From NCBI GenBank assembly GCA_008011715.2, contig CP136508.1, positions 4,030,001 to 4,094,000 of the forward strand: DNA of 64,000 nt, written 5' to 3'. This stretch comes from [Empedobacter] haloabium (GTDB taxonomy: Bacteria > Pseudomonadota > Gammaproteobacteria > Burkholderiales > Burkholderiaceae_D). Of this stretch, positions 57,002 through 64,000 are shown in pieces. Position 1 is the stretch's first letter; the number at the start of each line of letters is the position of its first letter. Position numbers and translations under genes: made by a program. The notes beneath the pieces were generated by a model that worked only from the letters and a program-made list of their open reading frames with translations, searched no databases and was not told the origin of the DNA.

Positions 57002-57865
57002 ATGGATTGGGACAATGCGCGCGTCTTCCTGGCCATCCACCGCGCCGGCACCCTGCGCGGCGCGGCGGCCCAGCTGAACGTCGACCAGGCCACGGTGGGC
57101 CGGCGCCTGGCCGCGCTGGAGGCGTCGCTGGGCGCCACGCTGTTCCTGCGTACGCCGTCCGGCTATGTACCGACGCCGGCCGGCGAGGCGGCGGCGCGCC
57201 CGGCGGCACTGATGGAGGAAGCGGCACTACAGCTGCAGCGCGAGATGCAGGGCAGCGACCACCGCCTGGCGGGCACGGTGCGCGTCGCCACGACGGACAC
57301 GCTGGCCGTGCACTTCGTCATGGCCGCGCTGGCGCGCCTGCACGAGGTGCATCCGGACATCGCCATCGAACTGGACGTCGACACGTCGATCGCCAGCCTG
57401 ACGCGGCGCGAGGCCGACCTGGCGGTACGCACCTTGCGCCCGACCGAACCGGACCTGATCTCACGCCACCTGACACGCCGCGCCGGCGCCCTGTTCGCCA
57501 GCCGCGCCTACGTCGAGCGGCGCGGCGTGCCCGATATCGACGCCGGCCTGGCCGGCCACGACCTGGTGATCTTCCACCCCTCCGTGGCGCCGCGCCAGTC
57601 GCGCGAGCTGGGCGGCGCCAGCGTGGCCGGGGCGCGCATCGTCATGCAGGTCAACACGGGGATGATGCTGCAGCAGGCCGTGCGCGCGGGACTGGGCATC
57701 GCCGAGCTGCCGATCCATATGGCCGGCGGCGATCCGGGGCTGGTGCGGATCTGGCCGGAGCGCCAGCATTGGTATGACCTGTACCTGGTCATGCATGGGG
57801 ATCTGGGGCGTAGTGCAAGGGTGCGGGCGGTGGCGGAGGCGATCGTGGCAGGGGTGCCCGATTAG
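57002..57865 (+). CDS. LysR-family transcriptional regulator
   Basis: A 287-residue regulator. The N-terminal helix-turn-helix (about 1-60, RGAAAQLNVDQATVGRRLAA) is followed by a periplasmic-binding-type effector domain (about 88-285). The start at 57002 (MDWDNARVFLAIHRAG) follows GGAGAG; an ATG about 27 bases upstream lies inside the operator palindrome. It is divergent from the DHA2 exporter and probably induces it on binding an exported compound. Confidence 0.9.
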   Translation: MDWDNARVFLAIHRAGTLRGAAAQLNVDQATVGRRLAALEASLGATLFLRTPSGYVPTPAGEAAARPAALMEEAALQLQREMQGSDHRLAGTVRVATTDTLAVHFVMAALARLHEVHPDIAIELDVDTSIASLTRREADLAVRTLRPTEPDLISRHLTRRAGALFASRAYVERRGVPDIDAGLAGHDLVIFHPSVAPRQSRELGGASVAGARIVMQVNTGMMLQQAVRAGLGIAELPIHMAGGDPGLVRIWPERQHWYDLYLVMHGDLGRSARVRAVAEAIVAGVPD

Positions 57866-57885
57866 GGCCGGGCGGTCCCGCCCAC

Positions 57886-59280
57886 TCACACCACGGCGGC
57901 GCTGGACGACTCGGGCCGCCGCGCCAGCAGATGCGACAGGCGTTGCAGCCCTGCCTGCAAGTGCCCGCGTTGCTTGATGCTGCCCAGCGAGATCCGGATG
58001 GCGTTCGCCGCTGCACCGTCCGTGGCGAATGCCTGCGCCGGCGTGACGGCGATGCCCTCGCTGTCGGCTGCCAGCGCGAACTGCGCCGCGGTCCAATAAG
58101 CCGGCAGCTCCAGCCATACGTGCAGGCCGTCGCCAGCGCCGCTATAGCGGCCCGCCAGGATATCGCGCGCCAGCCGGTGGCGCAGGCGCGCCTCGCTGCG
58201 CACGCCTGCCAGCAATCCATCGGCCGAACCGTCCAGGATCCACTGGGTGGCCAGCGCGGCCGTCAACGGGGCCGCCATGAGGGCGAACGATCGCAGGGCG
58301 GCCATGAAACGCTCGCGCTCGCGCGGGTCGCGGATCAGCACGAAGGCGACCCGCAAACCCGGTGTCAGGCATTTCGACAGGGTCGAGATGTAGTAGACCT
58401 GTTGCGGCGCAAACGTGGCGACAGGCGGGGGCGCGGCATCGGCCAGCAGCCAGTAGGGATCGTCCTCGACGATGCGCACATGGCAGCGCTGCGCGATGGC
58501 GGCGAGCTCCCGGCGCCGCGTTTCCGGCATCGTGACGGCGGTCGGATTCTGCAATGTCGGATTGAGGTAGACCAGGCCAGGCTCGCGCTGTCGGCACGCC
58601 TGCTCGAGCAGTTCGGGCACCATCCCGTGCCGGTCCGCCGCCACCGCGACGAGGTGGCGGCCGAATTGATCCGCCGTGGCGCGCAAGCCAGGATAAGTCA
58701 TCGGCTCAGCCAGGATCGTATCGCCAGGCTTCGTCAGCGCGAGCACCGACGCGGCGAGCGCCGCCTGCGCGCCCGGGCAGACGACAAGTTGCGCCGGGTC
58801 CAACGGGCCGAACATCGGTGCCAGCCACTGGACGCCAGCCCTGCGCTCGGCGTGCCCGCCCCCGCCCAAGTGGTAAGTCATCAGCAAGTCGTTGTCCGTC
58901 CTCATCAAAACTTGCGACAGCCCCTGTTTCAGCAGATCGTCGAAGTCCACGCCATGCGGCGGTGGCGGCGTGTTCATGCCCAGGTCGAGCACCGGGGCCA
59001 GTTCCACTTTCGGCGCCGCGACATAGGTGCCGCGCGCGCCGCGCCCCTCCAGCAGGTGGCGACGGCGCGCTTCGTCATAGGCGCGGGTGATCGTCGTCAG
59101 GTCGACGTCCAGCTGAGCCGCCAATTGGCGCTGCGGCGGCAGGCGGTCGCCCGGTTTCAGCGCGCCGTCCGCCACCGCGGCCTGCAGGGCATCGGCGATC
59201 TGCAGGAACCGTGGCCCACCGTGCGCCGTCAGGCGCGGCAGCCAGGGCGGCTGATCTTGTATGGCTTCTAACTGGGACAT
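57886..59280 (-). CDS. MocR-type GntR regulator with aminotransferase domain
   Basis: A 464-residue regulator: GntR winged helix (about 25-90, PPQRQLAAQLDVDLTTITRA) and aminotransferase-like domain with the PLP lysine in YYISTLSKCLTPGLRVAF (about 305). A proline run (PPPPHG) marks the linker. It differs from the MocR at 36960-38405. It is divergent from a small membrane protein gene that may be its target. Confidence 0.9.
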   Translation of the reverse strand: MSQLEAIQDQPPWLPRLTAHGGPRFLQIADALQAAVADGALKPGDRLPPQRQLAAQLDVDLTTITRAYDEARRRHLLEGRGARGTYVAAPKVELAPVLDLGMNTPPPPHGVDFDDLLKQGLSQVLMRTDNDLLMTYHLGGGGHAERRAGVQWLAPMFGPLDPAQLVVCPGAQAALAASVLALTKPGDTILAEPMTYPGLRATADQFGRHLVAVAADRHGMVPELLEQACRQREPGLVYLNPTLQNPTAVTMPETRRRELAAIAQRCHVRIVEDDPYWLLADAAPPPVATFAPQQVYYISTLSKCLTPGLRVAFVLIRDPRERERFMAALRSFALMAAPLTAALATQWILDGSADGLLAGVRSEARLRHRLARDILAGRYSGAGDGLHVWLELPAYWTAAQFALAADSEGIAVTPAQAFATDGAAANAIRISLGSIKQRGHLQAGLQRLSHLLARRPESSSAAVV

Positions 59281-59314
59281 TTTGTCCTAATGTATGGAAA
59301 TTGCTTCCAGTTAG
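59268..59314. promoter_or_regulatory. inverted-repeat operator candidate upstream of second MocR gene
   Basis: CTAACTGG (59268-59275, inside the MocR start) and CCAGTTAG (59307-59314) form an inverted repeat. Between them lie CTAATGTATGG and GGAAATTGCTTCC. The position fits autoregulation together with control of the small membrane gene. Confidence 0.35.
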
Positions 59315-59357
59315 TATGCCTCAGTCGTGCTGCATCAGCCGGAAACAGGCAAAAATC

Positions 59358-59600
59358 ATGGATTGGATTCCGATAGTCTTCGTTACGTTCAAGGTCCTCG
59401 TGCTGGGGATCGGCATGTTCTTCGCCATCAAGTGGCATTACGATCAAGGGCAGAAGGACAAGGACAAGCAGAAGCAAGCGCGCGCCGTGCTGCGCGCGGC
59501 CGGCAAGGTGGCCGTGCTGTTCCTGTTGGCGCTCCTGGGCCTGGGCCTGCTCGCCTGGTTCCTCGTCAAGAAGACCGGTCTGGACATGAGCATGCCGTGA
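59358..59600 (+). CDS. small two-helix membrane protein (80 aa)
   Basis: Two hydrophobic segments (about 5-25 and 47-70) flank a strongly charged loop QGQKDKDKQKQARAVLR. No family is recognised with confidence; such proteins occur in many proteobacteria as unnamed membrane proteins. The start at 59358 (MDWIPIVFVTFKVL) is preceded by an A-rich stretch with a weak ribosome-binding site. It is divergent from a MocR-type regulator, 77 bases away. Confidence 0.7.
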   Translation: MDWIPIVFVTFKVLVLGIGMFFAIKWHYDQGQKDKDKQKQARAVLRAAGKVAVLFLLALLGLGLLAWFLVKKTGLDMSMP

Positions 59601-59620
59601 CGGCAGAGGATCGCCGCCGA

Positions 59621-60511
59621 TCAGGCCGCCCGTAGCGCCAGCGGCACCGCCCGCGCCCACCGGTTCGACGACAGCGAGAACGTCAACGCCCGCACCTGGT
59701 GATACCAGCCGGCCGGCACATACAGCATGTCGCCCGGCTGCACGATGCATTCGACGCATGCGGCCTGGCGCGCCAGCGGGTAGCGCTCGTAGTCGGGCGC
59801 TTCCGGATCGAACGGGGAGCCGAACAGGATGGCGTTGGCCTCCCTTGGATACAGGAACTCGTCGTGATGGGGCGGCGCCAGCGTGATGCGCTTCGTGCCC
59901 CACACCTGCGCGAAGACATTGTCGTCGTAGTCGCAGTGCAGCGGCGTCACCGTGCCGGCTGGGCCGAGCCAGAAACGCGGTGGGCCCATCTTGTCGAAAT
60001 ACGCAGGCCAGTGGCACAGGCGGTTCAACTCGCGCAGCTCCAGGTTGCCCAGGTACGGCGGCAGCCCGGGCGTGCCTGCCGCGACCAGGTCCAGGTAGGC
60101 CAGCAGCGACATGTCCGCCATTTCCCGGTCCGGCGCGAAAGCCGTGCCCACGTAGTCACCCACCCGCGCGCGCACAGCCAGGTGGCTGTAGTGCTGGCGC
60201 AGCGCCTGCACGTCCAGCGCGGCCAGCGGCCAGTGGCGCGCACCGCCTTCCATCAGGAACGGCAGGCCCTCCTTCGCGCGAGCGCGGAAGGACTTGGCAT
60301 CGAGCGGAGCGCAACGCGCAATGGCGGTAAATGGCGGCAAGGCGCGCGCCGCGGCCTTGATGGCATCGCGCATCGCGGCGATCGACCCCACACCGCGCAC
60401 GGCGGCGTCACGAAGTTCGCGCGCGGCCCGGTGGGCGGCGGCGTCCAGCGCCGCGGCTTCCGACTGCTGGCGCGTGGGCGGCAGGCGGGTAGAGTGGTTC
60501 AGTTCTGGCAT
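59621..60511 (-). CDS. JmjC-like cupin domain protein
   Basis: A 296-residue protein of the cupin-8/JmjC group of Fe(II) and 2-oxoglutarate oxygenases, many of which hydroxylate proteins. The metal ligands are HxD in VTPLHCDYDDN (about 178-180) and a distal His in GWYHQVRAL (about 276). The N-terminal 75 residues are helical, and a FLMEGGARHWPL strand precedes the barrel. The start at 60511 avoids a glycine-rich 12-residue extension. It is divergent from the MCE operon. The substrate is unknown. Confidence 0.87.
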   Translation of the reverse strand: MPELNHSTRLPPTRQQSEAAALDAAAHRAARELRDAAVRGVGSIAAMRDAIKAAARALPPFTAIARCAPLDAKSFRARAKEGLPFLMEGGARHWPLAALDVQALRQHYSHLAVRARVGDYVGTAFAPDREMADMSLLAYLDLVAAGTPGLPPYLGNLELRELNRLCHWPAYFDKMGPPRFWLGPAGTVTPLHCDYDDNVFAQVWGTKRITLAPPHHDEFLYPREANAILFGSPFDPEAPDYERYPLARQAACVECIVQPGDMLYVPAGWYHQVRALTFSLSSNRWARAVPLALRAA

Positions 60512-60575
60512 GGCGGCATTGTAGCCGCCGCCCTCCCGGATCGCCACCGCGCGGCCCGGATGTTAAGATCGCAAC

Positions 60576-61409
60576 ATGATCACTCATGCATCACTCTATC
60601 CCCTGCTACGGCGCATGCAACGGGCCACCGTGGTGTGGCTGACGAGTTGGTGGCGCCTGCTGCAGTTCGCCGTGCTGATCCTGTCGCAGGGGTTTACGCC
60701 GGCCAGCTACCGCAAGGACAATCGCAACCGCCTGGCCTGCCAGCTGGTGCTGGCCACCGCGCCGAATCTCTTGTGGTTCTCGATCCTGGCGGCGCTGATC
60801 AGCCTTGTCATCATCCGCATCGTCGTCGTCACCGCCTTCAGCTACGGCCTGTCGCGCTATGCGCTGGAGATGGTCGTGCGCGTGCTGGTGCTGGAACTGA
60901 TCCCGCTGACGGTGGCCCTGTTCGTGGCGCTGCGGACCACCTTGCCGGCCGGCGTGGAGTTCGCCCAGAAGCGCCTGGCGGCCGCCGCGTCCGCACCCGC
61001 CGGTTCGACGGGTGGCCGCACCGCCCCCGCCGAGGCGCTGCGCACGGAGTTCTTCCCGCGCGCGGCCGCCGGCATGTTCGCCGTCTGGATGCTGGGCGCC
61101 GTCAGCTGCGTGCTGACGCTGGTGCTGACCTACCTCGTGATCTACGGCTTCACGCCCTACGGCCTGCCCGGCTATACGCGCGTGGTGGGCCAGATCTTCA
61201 ATCCTTCCGTCGCGCTGATCCTGGTGCTGAAGATCGCCTTCTTCAGCTTTGCCGTCGGCCTGATTCCGCTCGCATCGTCGTACTACGATGCCGCCGCCAA
61301 CCCGTTCGTGCTGCGCTTTCGCGCCACGCACGGCCTGGCCGACATGGTACGCATGTTTTCCGTGATCCTGCTGATCGAGGTCGCATCGCTGATGGGTAAC
61401 TACTACTGA
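60576..61409 (+). CDS. MlaE-type ABC transporter permease
   Basis: A 277-residue inner-membrane permease with about five hydrophobic segments and the MlaE-family C-terminal region VALILVLKIAFFSFAVGLIP. It would form the membrane core of a lipid transporter with the MCE protein encoded two bases downstream. A central Ala/Gly/Thr-rich loop (about 135-155) is unusual compared with MlaE. No ATPase gene (MlaF type) is adjacent: upstream is a divergent cupin gene. Confidence 0.87.
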   Translation: MITHASLYPLLRRMQRATVVWLTSWWRLLQFAVLILSQGFTPASYRKDNRNRLACQLVLATAPNLLWFSILAALISLVIIRIVVVTAFSYGLSRYALEMVVRVLVLELIPLTVALFVALRTTLPAGVEFAQKRLAAAASAPAGSTGGRTAPAEALRTEFFPRAAAGMFAVWMLGAVSCVLTLVLTYLVIYGFTPYGLPGYTRVVGQIFNPSVALILVLKIAFFSFAVGLIPLASSYYDAAANPFVLRFRATHGLADMVRMFSVILLIEVASLMGNYY

Positions 61410-61411
61410 CT

Positions 61412-62380
61412 ATGAACGAACCGATCCCTCCACAGTCCCCCGCCCCGGCCGAACCCGCGCCGGTGCGCAACGCCGAGTTCAAGGCCGCGCTGCTGCTGGT
61501 CCTGATGGTGGCCCTGCTGGCCGGCGCCGCCATCTACCTGCTGTATGCCCGCGGCGCGTTCGAACCGACCCAGCGCCTGGTACTGACCGCCGACGATTCC
61601 GAAGGTGTCACCGTCGGCATGGACGTGACGTTTGCCGGCTTCCCTATCGGCCGCGTGCAGCGCATCGAACTCTCTCCCGAGGGCAAGGCGCGCGTGCTGG
61701 TGGACGTGCCGAAGAAGGACGCCCACTGGCTGCGCACCAGCAGCATCTTCACCCTGGAAAAAGGCATCGTCGGCGGCGCCAAGCTGCGCGCCTTCACCGG
61801 CATTCCCACCGATCCGCCATTGCCGCCGGGCGCCGAGCGCGGCCTGCTGGTGGGCGACGCGGCGGCCGAGATTCCCAAGCTGCTGGCGGCCGCGCGCGAC
61901 GTGCTGGCCAACGTGACGGCGCTGACGGCGGAGGACTCGGCGCTGGGCAGCAGCCTGAAGAATGTACAGGGCGTGACGGAAAAACTGAACGGCCCGGGCG
62001 GCGCGATGGGCCTGATCGCCGGCGAGGACAAGAAGGCGCGCGAGCTGCTGGCCAATGCGAACTCGCTGATCGTGCGCGCCGACCGCCTGGTAGGCAATGC
62101 CGACAGCAAGGTGTTCGGCAAGGACGGCGTCGCCACCGACGCGCAGGCCGCCATCGTCCAGCTGAACGGCCTGCTGGCGGATGCCCGCAACAGCCTGAAG
62201 AAAATGGATGCGGTGCTGGTGGAAGCCCAGGCCGTCGGCAAGAATGCCCGCGTGGCCACGGAAGACCTGGGTGCGCTGCGCGCCGATATCGACAGCAACC
62301 TGCGCCGCATCGAGCAGCTGGTCAACGAGATCAACCGCAAGTGGCCATTCAAGCGCGAGACGGAGATCAAGCTGCCATGA
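61412..62380 (+). CDS. MCE (MlaD-type) lipid-transport protein
   Basis: A 322-residue protein anchored by one N-terminal helix (about 26-48) with a periplasmic MCE domain (about 50-130, containing VTVGMDVTFAGFPIGRVQRI). A long helical tail (about 140-320) could form a ring or tunnel. Together with the MlaE-type permease it should move phospholipids or other hydrophobic molecules between membranes. Its stop overlaps the next gene start (ATGA). Confidence 0.9.
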   Translation: MNEPIPPQSPAPAEPAPVRNAEFKAALLLVLMVALLAGAAIYLLYARGAFEPTQRLVLTADDSEGVTVGMDVTFAGFPIGRVQRIELSPEGKARVLVDVPKKDAHWLRTSSIFTLEKGIVGGAKLRAFTGIPTDPPLPPGAERGLLVGDAAAEIPKLLAAARDVLANVTALTAEDSALGSSLKNVQGVTEKLNGPGGAMGLIAGEDKKARELLANANSLIVRADRLVGNADSKVFGKDGVATDAQAAIVQLNGLLADARNSLKKMDAVLVEAQAVGKNARVATEDLGALRADIDSNLRRIEQLVNEINRKWPFKRETEIKLP

Positions 62381-63030
62381 AGACCACCATCATTGTCGGC
62401 GCCCTGCTCGCGCTGGCCGGCTGCGGCAGCGCCCCGCCCGTGCCGGACTGGAAGATGAACGCGCAAAGCTCGCTGCAGCGCGCTACCGATGCATACCTGG
62501 AAGGCAAGGACGCCATCGAAAAAAACGAGTTTGCGCGCGCGCGCAGCGAGATCGGCGCCACCGGCAAGGTCGATCTCGTGATTCGCGCGGAGCTGATCCG
62601 CTGCGCGCTGCGCACGGCGGCGCTCACGTTCGAGCCTTGCGCCGGGTTCGAAGCACTGCGCACGGATGCGACACCGGCCGATATTGCCTATGCCGCCTAC
62701 CTGGCGGGACAGGCGCGCCCTGGCGACGCGGCGCTGCTGCCGGAGCCGCAACGTGCGGTGCTGGCCGCGGGCTCGGACCAGGCCGCGGCCGCGGCGGCGC
62801 AGGCGATCGGCGACCCGTTGTCGCGGCTCGTCGCGGCCGGAGCGCTGTTCAAGGCGAATCGGGCCACGCCGGAACTGCTGGCAATGGCGGTGGAGACGGC
62901 GTCGAACCAGGGCTGGCGCCGCTCGCTGCTGGCGTGGCTGAACGTGCAGGCGCTGCGGGCCGAGCAGGCCGGCGCGGCGGACGAGGCGGCGCGGGTGCGG
63001 CGGCGGATGGCTTTGGTGGAGGGGAAGTAG
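62377..63030 (+). CDS. lipoprotein of the MCE operon
   Basis: A 217-residue lipoprotein. The signal peptide ends in the lipobox LALAGC (Cys at 16), followed by a helical repeat-like domain rich in Ala. No family is recognised with confidence. It overlaps the MCE gene by four bases and is therefore translated with it. It may be the outer-membrane or periplasmic partner of the transporter, by analogy with PqiC- or MlaA-type partners, though it resembles neither clearly. Confidence 0.8.
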   Translation: MKTTIIVGALLALAGCGSAPPVPDWKMNAQSSLQRATDAYLEGKDAIEKNEFARARSEIGATGKVDLVIRAELIRCALRTAALTFEPCAGFEALRTDATPADIAYAAYLAGQARPGDAALLPEPQRAVLAAGSDQAAAAAAQAIGDPLSRLVAAGALFKANRATPELLAMAVETASNQGWRRSLLAWLNVQALRAEQAGAADEAARVRRRMALVEGK

Positions 63031-63046
63031 AAGCAGCTGCCCCCAA

Positions 63047-63294
63047 AGGGGACTGACCCTGATGCGGCTAAGTTAAGGAAAATTATCAGCCAGCCGCCGA
63101 GGTCTTTGCACCCAAACGCGGAGAGCTGGGGTCAGACCCGGCGGGTCTGACCCCGGTTTTGGGCCTGGGGTTGAGGGATACGCCTGCGGCCCAGTGAGTC
63201 TTACATCCTTAACTTGGCGGCATCAGGGACTGACCCCGAGGTTCAGTGCAATACGAGCGAACTTCAGGGTCAGTCCCCGGTGGGGACAGACCCT
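63047..63294. repeat. composite palindromic repeat, locus F (overlaps helicase gene end)
   Basis: Several related elements share this stretch. An inverted pair carries CCTTAACTT(A/G)GC(C/G)GCATCAGGG: reverse at 63053-63090, forward at 63208-63230. A 27-base palindrome GGGGTCAGACCC/GGGTCTGACCCC sits at 63128-63154. A unit at 63266-63294 encodes the last residues and stop of the helicase. The 239 bases between genes are almost wholly repeat. Confidence 0.8.
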
Positions 63295-64000
63295 TTGGCG
63301 GCTTCGCGCAACTTGTCCTTCTTGCTTTTGCGCTTGCCCTTGATGCCGCCGTTGACCGTGTCGGTCGCGGCGCTGACCGGTGCGGGCGCCGTTTCGACTG
63401 GCTCGAAACCGGCCAGCGTTTCACGCGGCACGCGCACGCCCTGGCGTTTCTCGATCAGGCGGAAATGCTGCTCCGTCTCCGCGCTGACGAAGCTGACGGC
63501 CGTGCCGCTGGCGCCGGCGCGGCCGGTGCGGCCGATGCGGTGCGTGTAGTCGGCCGGCGAGCGCGGCAAATCGAAATTGACCACCACCGGCAACTGGGCG
63601 ATGTCGATACCGCGCGCGGCGACGTCGGTGGCGACCAGCACGTGCAGCCGCCCGGCGCGGAAGTCCGCCAGCACTTCGGTACGGGCGCCCTGGCTGAAGT
63701 CGCCGTGGAAGGCCTCGGCGGCGATGCCGTTGCGGCGCAGCTTGTCCGCCACGTGTTCGGACGCGTATTTCGTCGCGACGAACACCAGCACCTGGCGCCA
63801 GCCATGCTGCTTGATCAGGGTCTTCAGCAACTGCAGGCGGCGCAGCGGGTCGACCGCAAAGGCGCGCTGTGCGATGTCCGGCGTGGCGCCCGCATCGGCC
63901 TGCACGTCCACCCGCACCGGGTCACGCAGCAGGCCCGTTGCCAGCGCCTGCACGGCGGGCGGGAAGGTCGCGGAGAAGAACAGGTTCTGGCGCTTTGCCG
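63270..64000 (-). CDS. DEAD-box RNA helicase (C-terminal part; runs past the window edge)
   Basis: The gene is cut by the right edge at 64000, so only the C-terminal ~240 residues are seen. They start with motif III ([10 protein letters not shown]). The helicase C domain then carries [18 protein letters not shown] (Ia/IV region), [20 protein letters not shown] (motif V) and [10 protein letters not shown] (motif VI). A basic tail ([15 protein letters not shown]) follows. The family is RhlE/DbpA-like; RNA substrates are unknown. The final residues KGSVPTGD and the stop lie in a palindromic repeat. Confidence 0.93.
   Translation of the reverse strand, partial: AKRQNLFFSATFPPAVQALATGLLRDPVRVDVQADAGATPDIAQRAFAVDPLRRLQLLKTLIKQHGWRQVLVFVATKYASEHVADKLRRNGIAAEAFHGDFSQGARTEVLADFRAGRLHVLVATDVAARGIDIAQLPVVVNFDLPRSPADYTHRIGRTGRAGASGTAVSFVSAETEQHFRLIEKRQGVRVPRETLAGFEPVETAPAPVSAATDTVNGGIKGKRKSKKDKLREAAKGSVPTGD

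Overview
The window is high-GC chromosomal DNA from a motile beta-proteobacterium, most likely the family Oxalobacteraceae (Massilia/Duganella/Pseudoduganella group). This rests on gene content and order: a metG, DUF3460, scpA, panC stretch; a flhDC-motAB-che cluster; a PEP-CTERM protein; and many 'GGGGTCAGTCCC'-type palindromes between genes. It is an inference, because no rRNA or marker comparison was possible. I saw no tRNA, rRNA, CRISPR array, prophage or insertion sequence.

Layout. 1-6.3 kb: housekeeping genes (metG, GNAT acetyltransferase, tiny lipoprotein, EamA exporter, DUF3460, scpA, panC). 6.3-21.3 kb: one motility and chemotaxis block on the minus strand, running flhD, flhC, membrane methyltransferase, motA, motB, CheZ-like protein, CheY-type regulator, cheA, cheW, receptor, cheR, cheD, cheB, cheY, cheZ, HDOD protein. 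21.4-24.2 kb: kynurenine pathway genes (kynU, kynA) and an RNase T2. 24.3-27 kb: a bacteriophytochrome kinase and its response regulator. 27.2-31.5 kb: a convergent GH39 glycosidase and heparinase-like lyase. 31.7-37 kb: a hybrid sensor kinase, a PEP-CTERM CHRD protein with a sigma-54-type promoter, and htpG with a heat-shock-type promoter. 37-43 kb: MocR regulator and exporter, RidA and aminotransferase, diguanylate cyclase. 43-49 kb: an AraC-type regulator divergent from an operon of an alkyl-DHAP-synthase-like flavoprotein, a GlpD-like dehydrogenase and an FGGY kinase. 49-57.9 kb: SRPBCC protein, cytochrome P450 overlapping an M16 peptidase, FMN riboswitch and ribB, MFS exporter and LysR regulator. 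57.9-64 kb: a second MocR regulator, a JmjC-like cupin, an MCE lipid-transport operon without its ATPase, and the C-terminal part of a DEAD-box helicase.

Two places look like sequence-quality problems. cheA is split by a one-base frameshift at a six-base homopolymer. The CheZ-like gene carries 16 bases identical to the synthetic Tn5/Nextera mosaic end.

The most interesting unexplained structures are two. One is a family of paired palindromic repeats at seven intergenic loci, two of which supply the last codons and stop of a neighbouring gene. The other is a duplicated element upstream of flhDC whose copies each match a sigma-28 promoter with identical spacing, followed by two strong stem-loops.
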